Below are positions 1-12,830 of a DNA stretch of 64,000 nt, in pieces. The position numbers and the translations under genes were made by a program. Position 1 is the stretch's first letter. Each line of letters opens with the position of its first letter. Below the pieces are notes generated by a model, which did no database searches, had not been told where the DNA came from, and saw only the letters and a list, made by a program, of their open reading frames with translations. Source of the stretch: Stomorhina lunata (lineage: Eukaryota; Arthropoda; Insecta; Diptera; Rhiniidae); contig OW121744.1 of NCBI GenBank assembly GCA_933228675.1, positions 101,506,122 through 101,570,121 on the forward strand, given 5' to 3'.

Positions 1-2470
1 GGCCAGGTTTTCTATAGGAAAAAGGACAAAAGGCAAGGTTTTCTATAAAAAAAAGGACGAAAGACCAAGTTTTTATAGAAAAAAAGCCAGCTTTTCTATA
101 GAAAAAAGGAACAGTACGAAAGGCCAGATTTTCTAAAGAAAAAGGACAAAAGGCCAATTCTCTATTGAAAACAGGACGAAAGACCCATTTTTCTGTAGAA
201 AAGAGGACGAAAGACCGGGTTTTTTAAAGAAAACAGGACAAAAGGTTATTCCGCTATAGAAAAAAGGACGAAAGACAAATTTTTCTCTAGAAAAAAGGAC
301 GAAAGGCCCTTTTTTCTATAGAAAAAAGGACGAAAGGCATTTTCTTTTATAGAAAAAAGGCCCTTTTTTCTATAGAAAAACGGACGAAAGGCCCTTTTTT
401 TATAGAAAAAGGGACGAAAGGTCCTCTTTTCTATAGAAAAACGACGAAAGGCCCTTTTTTGTATAGAAAAAAGGAAGAAAGGCCCTTTTTCTATAAAAAG
501 GACAAAAGGTTATTCCGCTATAGAAAAAAGGACGAAAGACAAATTTTTCTCTAGAAAAAATGACGAAAGGCCCTTTTTTCTATAGAAAAAAATGACGAAA
601 GACCCTTTTTTCTATAGAAAAAAATGACGAAAGGCCCTTTTTTCTATAGAAAAAAATGACGAAAGGCCTTTTTTTCTATAGAAAAAAATGACGAAAGGCC
701 CTTTTTTCTATAGAAAAAAATGACGAAAGGCCCTTTTTTCTATAGAAAAAAATGACGAAAGGCCCTTTTTTCTATAGAAAAAAATGACGAAAGGCCCTTT
801 TTTCTATAGAAAAAAATGACCAAAGGCCCTTTTTTCTATAGAAAAAAATGACCAAAGGCCCTTTTTTCTATAGAAAAAAATGACGAAAGGCCCTTTTTTC
901 TATAGAAAAAAATGACGAAAGGCCCTTTTTTCTATATAAAAAAATGACGAAAGGCCCTTTTTTCTATAGAAAAAAATGACGAAAGGCCCTTTTTTCTATA
1001 GAAAAAAATGACCAAAGGCCCTTTTTTCTATAGAAAAAAATGACGAAAGGCCCTTTTTTCTATAGAAAAAAATGACCAAAGGCCCTTTTTTCTATAGAAA
1101 AAAATGACCAAAGGCCCTTTTTTCTATAGAAAAAAATGACGAAAGGCCCTTTTTTCTATAGAAAAAAATGACGAAAGGCCCTTTTTTCTATAGAAAAAAA
1201 TGACGAAAGGCCCTTTTTTCTATAGAAAAAAATGACAAAAGGCCCTTTTTTCTATAGAAAAAAATGACGAAAGGCCCTTTTTTCTATAGAAAAAAATGAC
1301 GAAAGGCCCTTTTTGCTATAGAAAAAAATGACGAAAGGCCCTTTTTTCTATAGAAAAAAATGACGAAAGGCCCTTTTTTCTATAGAAAAAAATGACGAAA
1401 GGCCCTTTTTTCTATAGAAAAAAATGACGAAAGGCCCTTTTTTCTATAGAAAAAAATGACGAAAGGCCCTTTTTTTTATAGAAAAAAAGGACGAAAGGCC
1501 CTTTTTTCTATAGAAAAAAATGACGAAAGGCCCTTTTTTCTATAGAAAAAAATGACGAAAGGCCCTTTTTTCTATAGAAAAAAATGACGAAAGGCCCTTT
1601 TTTTTATAGAAAAAAATGACGAAAGGCCCTTTTTTCTACAGAAAAAAGGAATAACGACCCATTTTTGTATAGAAATTCGTCCAGGTTTTCTATAGAAAAC
1701 AGAACGAAATGTCAGGTTTTCTAAAGAAAACAGGACAAAAGGCCAGGTTTTCTAAAGAAAACAGGACAAAAGGCCAATTTCTTCTATAGAAAAGAGGACG
1801 AAAGACCGGGTTCTCTAAAGAAAACAGGACAAAAGGCCCATTTCTCTATAGAAAAAAGAACGAATGACAAATTTTTCTGTAGAAAAATGGACGAAAGGCC
1901 CTTTTTTATAGAAGAAAAAGGGACGAAAAGCCCTTTTTTATAGAAAAAGGGACGAAAGGCCATTTTGTCTATAAAAAAAGGGACTAAAGGCTCTTTTTTC
2001 TATAGAAAATGGAACGAAAGGCCCTTTTTTTCTATAGAAAAAGGGACGAAAGGCCCATTTTTCTATAGAAAAAGGGACAAAAGGCCCTTTTTCTATAGAA
2101 AAAGGGACGAAAGGCCCTTTTTCTATAGAAAAATGGACGAAAGGCCCTTTTTTTCTATAGAAAAATGGACGAAAGGCGAAAGGAAAAAGGGACGAAAGGA
2201 AATAGGGACAAAAGGCCTTTTTTCCATAGAAAAAGGATACGAATGGCCCTTTTTTTCTATAGAAAAAGGGACGAAAGGCCCTTTTTCTATAGAAAAATGG
2301 ACGAAAGGACCTTTTTTCTATAGAAAAATGGACGAAAGGCGAAAGGAAAAAGGGACGAAAGGAAATAGGGACAAAAGGCCTTTTTTCCATAGAAAAAGGA
2401 ACGAAAGGCCCTTTCTTCTATAGAAAAAGGGACGAAAGGACCTTTTTTCTATAGAAAACGGGACGAAAGT
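1..2470 (+). repeat. Family A 32-bp minisatellite array (runs off left edge)
   Basis: Tandem units contain the core TTTTCTATAGAAAA followed by a linker like TGACGAAAGGCC. The period is 32 bp through the homogeneous central part (about 540-1640). Both flanks are more degenerate, with linkers such as GGACAAAAGGCCAGG, and 1900-2460 has units of variable length. The units lack stops in some frames, so long spurious frames arise on both strands at 1938-2423. The array is cut by the start of the window, so its true length is unknown. The homogeneous centre with degenerate edges is the pattern expected from unequal exchange. Confidence 0.95.
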
Positions 2471-4159
2471 TAGCGATGTTTAAAGTTTTCTTTGGAAAAA
2501 GTTGTTTGTAGTATAATAATATAAATATTAATTTTTAGTCTAGCCATTTCTTAAGTCATTTTTAGCCTGCCGTCTTATATATTGTAAGTTTGTGCCTCAC
2601 TGGTTCAGTTCTCTTTTGGAGCTGTTTTTTTTTTTTTTTTTTGTTTTGCCTTTATACTTTTTAGGTGTTGGTGGCTGTGTTTAAAGTCTGTAGCTCCTGT
2701 TTTTTTTTTCATTATATATTTTTTTCTCATTTTGTTTATTTATTTGTTTGTACGAGTATGTGTGTGTGTTCATACTGTTGTATGTGTTCCAAAGCCGGTG
2801 AGCCAAAGTGCAATTTAGTATGTGGCCAATTTTCTGTATGCCCTCAAGTGTAAGTTGGTTGCTTTTGTTATTCTCTAGTCTATCCCATGTTAAGGCTTAA
2901 GGGCAATTGTTTGTAAAATCTTTTTCAGTTCAAAATAAAAAAAAAACAAGATTGTAATAAATATAAACTTTTTATAGTTTAAGCAGCAGAAAGAGGGAAA
3001 GTGGTGTAAAATAAAAGGAAATGTCAGGAAAAATCACTGATTTTATGAACAAAATATTGCTTTTTACACATCAAAGACTAAGTTGGTGAAAGGTGAGGCT
3101 GGAAATCATTAAAATTTCGTTTAATGAAAGTTGAAAAATTTTATTTTAAATATTTAAATTATTATTAAGAAAATTAATAGTAAGAATTTTATTCTTGAGT
3201 TATATACAAAAACCCCTTTTAATTTCTAAATTTTCTTGTCTCAAGCAACAAATGTGAAAAGTACTTACAAATTAACAACCATTTACACGTAATCATAAAC
3301 TCAAACTTTATTAAATAACACAAATTTCTTGCAACACATTCAAACTTTTTGCTTTGTATTCTTGTATCGTGCCATGAGTAATTTACTTCCCTCGCCCTAG
3401 TTAAATGTCTAAAGTACTTCCCCTCTTCGAACATTATACAGTTCCCTGTTTGAAATTTATATAAAAAAAAATGTTAAGTACATCACATGTGTAGATGTTC
3501 ACACAATTAATAACCGCCAAAGTCAACATAAACGTACTCTCGAGTATTAAGAGTGAGTTCAAGTAAATGCACAGAGGGGTAGAAAAGGGAAAATGTTGAT
3601 GTAAAACTAGTACTAAAAGTAGAACTGAACCTACTTCCAAATTAGTGATTCATGTTTTTCTTTTATCTTTACATGCTAATAACTCTATGTGTATATGTAA
3701 ATGTGAGGTAAGTTGATATATGTTTAAGTTACTCGTATCTCTGTGTTAGTTATAGGGAACAACTGATAACAAAATATCCTAGAGCGCATACAACACACAA
3801 CATAATAAAGCAATTAAAGTTTGGTGGTACTGCTCCTGATTTCTATTTACACCAACTTACAAACTGTGAAAAACGTTTGCCAGTAACTTCATAATAACCC
3901 ATTTACATACTTACATATGTATGATAATATTTACATATACATATAATGTTACATACATAGAAAATCATGTAATAAGAAAAGCATTAGAGAGTTGAGGAGT
4001 GAAAATGGGAAATAAAAATAATACAAAATGTTAAAAGAAAGAAAGAAACATAACTCAACTGAAAAATAAGCAGACAGATAGACGCTGAGTATATAGAAAA
4101 GGGGTATTCAAGTCTTCAAATCATGTCATGCAAAAAACTTAAACATTGTTAATATATAA
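2471..4159. other. Inter-array spacer, no gene seen
   Basis: AT-rich sequence with a T-run near 2625-2642 and short TG-rich stretches near 2750-2770. The short open frames here have no domain, composition or start context to support coding. I recognise no element. Confidence 0.6.
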
Positions 4160-4525
4160 TGTGTGTTAAGTTAAATTTGAAATTTATAACCCCAGACACA
4201 AAAAAATGTTATTAACAGAGCTCTGTTATGTAGTTAACATAGCTCTGTTAATAACCAAAAATAAGGGGAATACGCAAGGAAATGTGTGTGAAGTTAAATT
4301 TGAAATATAAAACCCTAGACACAAAAAAATGTTTTTAACAGAGCTCTGTTATGTAGTTAACATAGCTCTGTTACGAAACAAAAATAAGGGGAATACGCAA
4401 GGAAATGTGTGTGAAGTTAAATTTGAAGTTTAAAACCATAGACACAAAAAAATGTTTTTAACAGAGCTCTGTTATGTAGTTAACATAGCTCTGTTAAGGA
4501 ACAAAAATAATTGTATTACACAAGG
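4160..4525. repeat. Three tandem 123-bp units with paired palindromes
   Basis: The marker AACAGAGCTCTGTT, a perfect 14-bp palindrome, starts at 4214, 4337 and 4460, giving an exact 123-bp spacing. Each unit also carries a second near-palindrome, AACATAGCTCTGTT, about 23 bp downstream. Each has a shared stretch around AAATAAGGGGAATACGCAAG, which is altered in the last unit. Copies differ by only a few bases, so the expansion looks recent. No coding potential. Confidence 0.93.
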
Positions 4526-4535
4526 AATACGAATT

Positions 4536-5345
4536 CCTAGTGAACCAGCTAACGTGGGCGGATCAGATTGTAGCTGACGATAATATCTATAGGCACCCAT
4601 AGTCAGAATCTATAACAGAGTGAGTTGGTGGGAGCTTTGAACAGTTTTCCAAAATATCATATGTGAGATTATGCTAAGGGAGGATCGCAGATTCCCAGGA
4701 AACCAGGCAACTTGGGCTGAGAAGAGGGATATTGATAAGTAGCTGAGGATGTTTTCTATAAGAATCCATAGTCAGGATATCTAACAGAGCGAGTTAATAG
4801 GAGTTATTGAGATTTTTTTAAATTTTATATATGATATTATGTTAAGGGAGGTTTTCCGATTCCTTCGAAACAAGGCAAAGTAGGCAGACAAGTTAGATAT
4901 CGGGGAGTAGCTGAGAATGTTTTCTATAGAATTCTGTAGTAAGAGTACCTAACAGAGCGAGTTGATAGGAGTTATTGAGATTTTTCAAAAATTTCATATA
5001 TGGGATTATATAAAGGAAGGATTCCAGATTCCTTGGAAAAAAGACCACGTGGGCAGACAAGTGAGGAATCGAAAAGAAGCCGGAGTTGTCTTCTATGAGG
5101 ATCCACAGTCAGAATATCTAACAGAGCCAGTTGGTACGAGTTATTGAGATTTTTTAAAAATTTTTTATGTGGGATTAGGTTAAGGGAGGATTCCAGATTC
5201 CTTGGAAACAAAGCAACGTATGCGAAAAGATGTGGCATCGGGAAGTACCTGAGAATGTTTTCTATAGGGCATCATAGCCAAAATATCTAACAGACAGAGT
5301 TGGTAGAAGTTATTGAAATTTTTCAAAAATTTCATATGTGGGTAA
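4536..5345. repeat. About 4.8 tandem copies of a 168-169-bp unit
   Basis: The marker AACAGAG/C occurs at 4614, 4783, 4951, 5120 and 5289, a spacing of 168-169 bp. Units share GGGAGGATTCCAGATTCC, a GAGTTATTGAGATTTTT stretch and a variant of TGTTTTCTATAGAATTC. The copies are clearly diverged from one another. Short open frames at 4962-5449 are chance readings of the repeat. The internal TTTTCTATAG matches half of the palindromic core of the 31-bp arrays. Confidence 0.9.
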
Positions 5346-5841
5346 TACCCACTGGGTATATGTAAAGCAAGTATTGAGATGTAGCTTGTGAAAAATAATT
5401 TAAAAGATACAGATTTAGATGATGCTGTCCCCCAAAATTGTAACAGCATTTACCATTTTTATAGTATATTTATATCAAATTCCTTAAAGTGAACTCCCCT
5501 ATTCTAAAACACGATTTTTTGATGTTTGTCTTTATATTATTATGACTCCGCTTCTCAGGTGGTTGTGGATATGTGTACGTATGTGTGTGTTTTATTTAAA
5601 TAGTCTTTTAACACATACCAACCAGTATTACACTTATTTAGCAATTTTCCCTGTTATCGTTGTTTTTACTTTGATATAATTTTTTGTTAGTGTCACTTAA
5701 AAAAAAAATAAATGGGAAAGTAAATTTTTGTTGCTTCTACATTCACACGTGGGGACACAAAGAGAAAATTACTTCATTTCCGGTAGACGATCTTATGACT
5801 TCTATCTGTTATGAATGTTGATGATATAACTGATATAAGTA
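5346..5841. other. Inter-array spacer, no gene seen
   Basis: AT-rich sequence with a short TG-rich stretch near 5575-5590. No recognisable gene or element. Confidence 0.6.
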
Positions 5842-7200
5842 GAAAATTTGTCTATAGAAAAAAAGACGACAGTCAAGTTTATCTATAGAAAAAATAACGA
5901 TAGTTAAGTGTTTCTATAGAAAACGAAGATAGAAAAGTTTTTCTATAGAAAAAATGAAGGTAATAAAGTTTTTCTCTAGAAAAAATGACGATAGTAAAGT
6001 TTTTCTATGGAAAAGTTGACGATAGTAAAGTTTTTCTATGAAAAAGTTGACGATAGTAAAGCCTTTCTATAGAAAAGTTGACGATAGTAAAGTTTTTCTA
6101 TGAAAAAGTTGACATTAGTAGAATTTTTCTATGAAAAAGATGACGTTAGTAAAGCTTTCCTATGAAAAAGTTGACGATTGTAAAGTTTTTCTATGAAAAA
6201 GTTGACGATAGTTAAGTTTTTCTATGAAAAAGTTGACGATAGTAAAGTTTTTCTATGGAAAAATGACGATAGTAAAGTTTTTCTTTAGAAAAAATTACGC
6301 TAGTAAAGTTTTTCTATAGAAAAAATGACGCAAGTAAAGTTTTTCTATAGAAAAAATGACGCTAGTAAAGTTTTTCTATAGAAAAAATGACGATAGCAAG
6401 GTTTTTCTTTAGAAAAAATGACGATAGTAAAGTTTCTCTATAGAAAAAATGACGATAGTAAAGTTTCTCTATAGAAAAGTTGACGTTAGTTAAGTTTTTC
6501 TATAGAAAAGTTGACGTTAGTTAAGTTTTTCTATAGAAAAGTTGACGTTAGTTAAGTTTTTCTATAGAAAAGTTGACGTTGGTTAAGTTTTTCTATAGAA
6601 AAGTTGACGATAGTAAATTTTTTCTATAAAAAAGTTGACGTTAGTTGAGTTTTTCTATAGAAAAGTTGACTATAGTTAAGTTTTTCTATAGAAAAGTTGA
6701 CGTTAGTTAAGTTTTTCTATAGAAAAGTTAACGTTAGAGAAGTTTATCTATAGAAAAGTTGACGTTAGTTAAGTTTATCTATAGAAAAGTTGACGTTAGT
6801 TAAGTTTTTCTATAGAAAAGTTGACGATAGTAAATTTTTTGTATAAAAAAGTTGACGTTAGTTGAGTTTTTCTATAGAAAAGTTGACGTTAGTTAAGTTT
6901 TTCTATAGAAAAGTTGACGTTAGTTAACTTTATCTATAGAAAAGTTGACGTTAGTTAAGTTTTTCTATAGAAAAGTTGACGATAGTTAAGTTTTTCTATA
7001 GAAAAGTTGACGTTAGTTAAGTTTTTCTATTGAAAAGTTGACGTTAGTTAAGTTTTTCTACAGAAAAGTAGACATTAGTTAAGTTTTTCTATAGAAAAGT
7101 TGACGATAGTAAAGTGTTTCTATAGAAAAGTTGACGATAGTAAAGTTTTTCCATAGAAAAGTTGACGATAGTTAAGTTTTTCTATAGAAAAGTTGACTCT
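5842..7200 (+). repeat. Family B 31-bp array, block 1
   Basis: Units have the core TTTTCTATAGAAAA and a linker of the type GTTGACGTTAGTTAAG or GTTGACGATAGTAAAG. The left half has a decayed core (TTTTTCTATGAAAAAG). The right half from about 6480 is more uniform and uses the GACGTTAGTTAAG linker. The period is about 31 bp. The array ends abruptly at about 7200 in unique sequence. Confidence 0.95.
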
Positions 7201-8596
7201 GGGTCAGGTTTGTCGCAGAAAAATTTCCGTTATTCTATGATATTGTTTTGACTTATGTTAAGTTCAAATTTTGACTTATGTCACTTTGTAAATCATCGAT
7301 ATTTTCCAGTGACGCTTTTGTGTGCCAAAATTTGTACTGAACTTTGTAATATGGTATGTTTGAATGTCTCTTGTCGATGTGAGATGTGCTTTTAATGTTG
7401 GTTCTACAATTAGGTAACCTACATACCCATTAAACACTGCGGGTGGTAGAGGTGTTGGTGGCGCTTATGGTGATGGTGGTAGTGCAGGTTATGGCAACTG
7501 TTTCTAAAACATTGAAGGAAAAACGAACTATATATGTTTAAAAGATCACAAGAAATACATATATTACAGAATAACAGCGACAGCTTCTTCTTTGTATAAA
7601 CGTACATACATATACATATACATTTAAACTTTCACATGTTTGTATAACGTTCTACATAGACTCATACATAGCTCCAGCAGCAAAAAAAAAAAAGAAAACT
7701 TTGTTTCTATATCTAACAGTAGTTGTGTGCCAAATGTCAACTCATGCAGGCGCATAGGAATTTTCTGAGGTAAAACTCGTGTTTAAATGTGGATTTTTCA
7801 AATATTTTCGCTTCTTTTTTTTTCCTATTTTTTTATTTTCAGTTTGAAAATGTAGCCAGACGTAAAGTGTAATGGAGCCCTGTTCATGTGTGTAAAACAA
7901 ATTCGAAATACATGTAAATGTATAAAATTAAAACATAAAACTTTTAACTGTAACACATTAAACAATTAAAAGCGAGAACAAAAAAGAGTATAGTTTCAGG
8001 AAAATTAAGTAAAGGAAGTTCGAGTGGAAATATATTACAAATTATGGAAATAGGGAACAAATTTGTATAATAGAATAAAATATTTACAATAGAATCAAAT
8101 TAGCGAGTTTTCGCGAAATAAGGTTTTGTATAATTTTAGAACAAATTAATTAGATTTATTCAAAAAACTTTAATTTTTACCAAGAATATTAAACCGAATG
8201 ACTTTAGTTTTTTTTTTTCATTTCACATTTTCCTTGCACATACTTTAAAAGAAGAGAAAAATCACAAAAATCCATAAATTTTAAGCCCGAAATGCGCAGC
8301 ATAGCACGAAATGTGCAAAGGGAACAACAAGAAAAATTAAGTTTTTATATGTTTAACTTATGACAAATGTTCAACAGATAATCGCTGTCAGACAGAAAAC
8401 ATAATTTTTCATGTCCTTTTTTATTTTATCCTGATTTTTTGCTTTAAGCTTTGATAATATTTAATATCAAATTTAGGGCAAATTTTAGACGTCATTAAAA
8501 AATTTCTTAAGCAAAAATCAAATTTCCAATAGATGCCCAAAAATACCATATTGCATACTTTTAGGCACTATATACAGTAAACAGGGTTTTTTTTAT
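7201..8596. other. Inter-array spacer carrying one copy of the GCCTAAAAGTATGC motif
   Basis: AT-rich sequence without a credible gene. A GGTGGTAGAGGTGTTGGTGG-like G/T-rich patch lies at 7441-7480. The minus strand reads GCCTAAAAGTATGC at 8553-8566, about 30 bp before the next array. Confidence 0.6.
8553..8566 (-). other. Dispersed 14-bp spacer motif, exact copy
   Basis: The plus strand reads GCATACTTTTAGGC, so the minus strand is GCCTAAAAGTATGC. The same 14-mer recurs at 19923-19936 and 59242-59255, with close variants in other spacers. It lies outside the arrays. Function unknown. Confidence 0.6.
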
Positions 8597-9575
8597 ATAA
8601 AATCTGACTATAGTAAAGGTTTTCTATAGAAAAGTTGACGATTGTCAAAGTTTTCTATAGAAAAGTTGAAAATAGTCAAAGTTTTCTATAGAAAAGTTGA
8701 CGATAGTCAAAGTTTTCTATAGAAAAGTTGACGATAGTCAAAGTTTTCTATAGAAAAGTTGACGATAGACAAAGTTTTCTATAGAAAAGTTGACGATAGT
8801 CAAAGTTTTCTATAGAAAAGTTGACGATAGTCAAAGTTTTCTATAGAAAAGTTGACGATAGTCAAAGTTTTCTATAGAAAAGTTGACGATAGTCAAAGTT
8901 TTTTATAGAAAAGTTGACGATAGTCAAAGTTTTCTATAGAAAAGTTGACGACAGTCAAAGTTTTCTATAGAAAAGTTGACGATAGTCAATGTTTTCTATA
9001 GAGAAGTTGACGATAGTCAAAGTTTTCTATTGAAAAGTTGACGATAGTCAAAGTTTTCTATTGAAAAGTTGACGATAGTCAAAGTTTTCTTTAGAAAAGT
9101 TGATGATAGTCAAAGTTTTCTATAGAAAAGTTGACGATAGTCAAGGTTTTGACGATAGTCAAAGTTTTCTATAGAATAGTTAACGGTAGTCAAAGTTTTC
9201 TATAGAAAAGTTGACGGTAGTCAAAGTTTTCTATAGAATAGTTGACGATAGTCAAAGTTTTCTATAGAATAGGTTTTCTATAGAAAAGTTGACGATAGTC
9301 AAAGTTTTCTATAGAAAAGTTGACGATAGTCAAAGTTTTCTATAGAAAAGTTGACGATAGTTAAAGTTTTCTATAGAAAAGATGACGACAGTCAAAGTTT
9401 TCTATAGAAAAGATGACGATAGTATAGTTTTTCTATAGAAAAGCTGACGATAGTAAAGTTCTTAGAAAGAAAAGTTGACGATAGTAAAGTTGTTCTATAG
9501 AAAAGTTGACGATAGTAAAGTTTTTCTATAGAAAAGTTGACGATAGTAAAGTTTTTCCATTAAAAAGTTGACTTG
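8597..9575 (+). repeat. Family B 31-bp array, block 2
   Basis: Units carry TTTTCTATAGAAAAGTTGAC and the linker GATAGTCAAAG at a 31-bp period. Partial units near 9140-9165 and 9262-9280 are internal deletions, and the last few units shift to a TAAAGTTTTT linker. The orientation is the same as in blocks 1 and 3. Confidence 0.95.
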
Positions 9576-10660
9576 AGTTAATTTATTTTATGTCACAAAC
9601 TCTTAAATGCCTTAAAATATGCAACAGTTTTGTATATTTTTACAGTTATTTAAGATATGCTTAATATTTTAATAAAATGTTTACAATCTTCTAAATATTT
9701 TGCAAATTTTTGGTATTAATTTATATTGATTTCTTTGAGTAGTTTCTTAGAATTACTATACAGCTGTCATATACATAGGGTATCATGACTTCGTATTAAA
9801 ATGCCTTGACTTGTTTATGTATTTATGAAATTATTGCAAAAACACAATTTTATCTCAAATGTAACAAATGCTTAGTAAAACCAACAAAATCGTATGTATT
9901 CTAAGAAGAATCCAAGAAACTTGAAATATTCATACATAAATTCAATACATGTACTGGTAGATACTCACATACAAACATAAATATGTATGAGTAGGAAAAT
10001 GTTTGTACAAATGTGATCAACAAGAAGTTAAAAATTCTTTTAAAAACACCACAAGTTTTAAGGATTTCTGTAAATACAAGTAGATGTGTGTGTGTGTGTT
10101 TGAATGTGTATAAATATATGTATGTTTAGAAAACACACATATGTGTTTATCTGTGTCAGAATCTATGTAACTTTGTGTAAGAGTGTTATTCGTAAGATAA
10201 GCAAATGTGGCACAGCTGTTGCCGTTACGCGGTTATACACTCAGGCAACTAAAACTTAAAATCCCTCCTTCCCTTTTTCTTATTTTTTTTCTATTTTATT
10301 GTACAAAAAATTAAAGATGTTTCAAAGAAACAAAAAAAGTATCTATACAAGTTTAACCAAAAGTGTACAAATTCTTACACTCTCACATATAGTCTTAGTA
10401 AATTATTCGCAATATGATAAAAAGGGAAACGGAAGTTTTTGCGAAATAAAAGCAAAAACATTCAAGGAGTGGTTGGCTGTAAAAAACTACAGAAAGTTTA
10501 CTTTAAAAGTTAAGCTTATTTGCTGCATATGTGATGTGGTGCAGCAGTTTATTCCTAATGCTTAAGAAAATAGTTTTACTATATATAAAAATTTAAAATT
10601 AAATATCTTAAAAAGAGGAAAAGTTGGCTAAAGGCCAAGTAAAGCAGAGAAAAATTGAAC
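9576..10660. other. Inter-array spacer with a TG microsatellite
   Basis: AT-rich sequence. A (TG)n run lies at about 10085-10099. The stretch 9609-9640 (GCCTTAAAATATGCAACAG and following) is similar to 13359-13390 in another spacer. The 88-codon open frame at 10299-10565 has no recognisable domain and I do not call it a gene. Confidence 0.6.
10085..10099. repeat. (TG)n microsatellite
   Basis: An uninterrupted GT/TG dinucleotide run of about 15 bases lies in a spacer. Confidence 0.85.
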
Positions 10661-12392
10661 TTAATTATAGTTTTCTAAAGAAAAGTTGACGATAGGCAAT
10701 ATTTTCTATAGAAAAGTTGACGATAGGCAAAATTTTCTATAGAAAAGTTGACGACAGGCAAAATTTTCTATAGAAAAGTTGACGATAGTCAAAGTTTTCT
10801 TTAGAAAAGTTGACATTAGTAAAAGTTTTCTATAGAAAGGTTGACGATAGTCAAAGTGTTCTATAGAAAAGTTGACGATAGTCAAAGTTTTCTATAGAAA
10901 AGTTGACGATAATCAAAGTTTTCTATAGAAAAGTTGACGATAGTCAAAGTTTTCTATAGAAAAGTTGACGATAGTCAAAGTTTTCTATAGAAAAGTTGAC
11001 GATAGTCAAAGTTTTCTATAGAAAAGTTGACGATAGTCAAAGTTTTCTATAGAAAAGTTGACGATAGTCAAAGTTTTCTATAGAAAAGTTGACGATAGTC
11101 AAAGTTTTCTATAGAATAGTTGACGACAGTCAAAATTTTCTATAGAAAAGTTGACGACAGGCAAAATTTTCTATAGAAAAGTTGACGATAGTCAAAGTTT
11201 TCTATAGAAAAGTTGACGATAGTCAAAGTTTTCTATAGAAAAGTTGACGATAGTCAAAGTTTTCTATAGAAAAGTTGACGATAGTCGAAGTTTTCTATAG
11301 AAAAGTTGACGATAGTCAAAGTTTTCTATAGAAAAGTTGACGATACACAAAGTTTTCTATAGAAAAAATGACGATAGTCAAAGTTTTCTATAGAAAAGTT
11401 GACGATAGTCAAAGTTTTCTATAGAAAAGTTGACGATAGTCAAAGTTTTCTATAGAAAATTTGACGATAGTCAAAGTCAAAGTCAAAGTTTTCTATAGAA
11501 AAGTTGACGATAGTCAAAGTTTTCTATAGAAAAGTTGACGATAGTCAAAGTTTTCTATAGAAAAGTTGACGATAGTCAAAGTTTTTTATAGAAATGTTGA
11601 CGATAGTCAAAGTTTTCTATAGAAAAGTTGACGATAGTCAAAGTTTTCTATAGAAAAGTTGACAATAGTCAAAGTTTTCTATGGAAAAGTTGACGATAGT
11701 CAAAGTTTTCTATAGAAAAGTTGACGATAGTCAAAGTTTTCTACAGAGAAGTTGACGATAGTCAAAGTTTTCTATAGAAAAGTTGACGATAGTCAAAGTT
11801 TTCTACAGAAAAGTTGACGATAGTCAAAGTTTTCTATAGAAAAGTTGACGATAGTCAAAGTTTGCTATAGAAAAGTTGACGATAGTCAAAGTTTTCTATA
11901 GAAAAGTTGACGATAGTCTAAGTTTTCTATAGAAAAGTTGACGATAGTCAAAGTTTTCTATAGAAAAGTTGACGATAGTCAAAGTTTTCTATGGAAAAGT
12001 TGACGATAGTCAAAGTTTTCTATAGAAAAGTTGACGATAGTCAAAGTTTTCTATGGAAAAGTTGACGATAGTCAAAGTTTTCTATAGAAAAGTTGACGAT
12101 AGTCAAAGTTTTCTATAGAAAAGTTGACGATAGTCAAAGTTTTCTATAGAAAAGTTGACGATAGTCATAGTTTTCTATAGAAAAGTTGACGATAGTCAAA
12201 GTTTTCTATAGAAAAGTTGACGATAGTCAAAGTTTTCTATAGAAAAGTTAACGATAGTCAAAGTTTTCTATAGAAAAGTTGACGAAAGTCAAAGTTTTCT
12301 ATAGAAAAGTTGACGATATTCAAAGTTTTCTATAGAAAAGTTGACGATAGTCAAAGTTTTCTATAGAAAAGTTGACGATAGTCAAAGTTTCT
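10661..12392 (+). repeat. Family B 31-bp array, block 3 (about 55 units)
   Basis: This is the most uniform family B block, with core TTTTCTATAGAAAA and linker GTTGACGATAGTCAAAG at a 31-bp period. A variant linker GACGACAGGCAAAATTTTC occurs near 10751 and again near 11154, 403 bp apart (13 units), which points to a multi-unit duplication inside the block. The right end passes directly into inverted family C sequence with no spacer. Confidence 0.95.
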
Positions 12393-12830
12393 ATGATTAT
12401 TATAGGAAATTCTATTATTTTTATAGGAAATTCTTCAATAAATTCTTATTTTTATAGGAAATTTTCAAAACTTTTAAATTTTTATATGAAATTTTCAAAA
12501 AGTTTTTACTTTTTTTAGGAAATTTTTTAACAATTTCTTATATGATAGAATTTTTTTTAATTTCCCATTTTATATGAAATTTTTCAAAAATGTCTTTTTT
12601 ATAGGAAATTTTTCTTATTTTTTTTTCTATTCTAGTCTATTCTATTTATCTAATTTTTATAGGAAATATTTAAAAAAATGTCTTATTTTTATAAGAATTT
12701 TCAATAAATTTCTTATTTTTATCGTAATTTTTTTTTAATTTCCTATTTTTATAGACATTTTTTTTAAATTTCTTATTGTTAGCAAATTTTACAAATTTTT
12801 TTTTTTTTATGAATTTTTTTTCAGTTCCTC
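12393..12830 (-). repeat. Degenerate family C repeat, inverted orientation
   Basis: Imperfect repeats read TTTTTATAGGAAATTTTTCA on the plus strand, the reverse complement of the family C units at 14466-15958. Units are heavily diverged and vary in length. The block abuts family B block 3 directly. Confidence 0.8.

Noticed and set aside
1938..2423. Overlapping open frames of about 150 codons on both strands
   Set aside because: They read the family A tandem repeat; residues repeat with the unit and both strands are open, so they reflect repeat composition, not a gene.
5842..12392. Palindromes as transcription terminators
   Set aside because: They repeat every 31 bp for kilobases and are not placed after genes; a satellite explains them.
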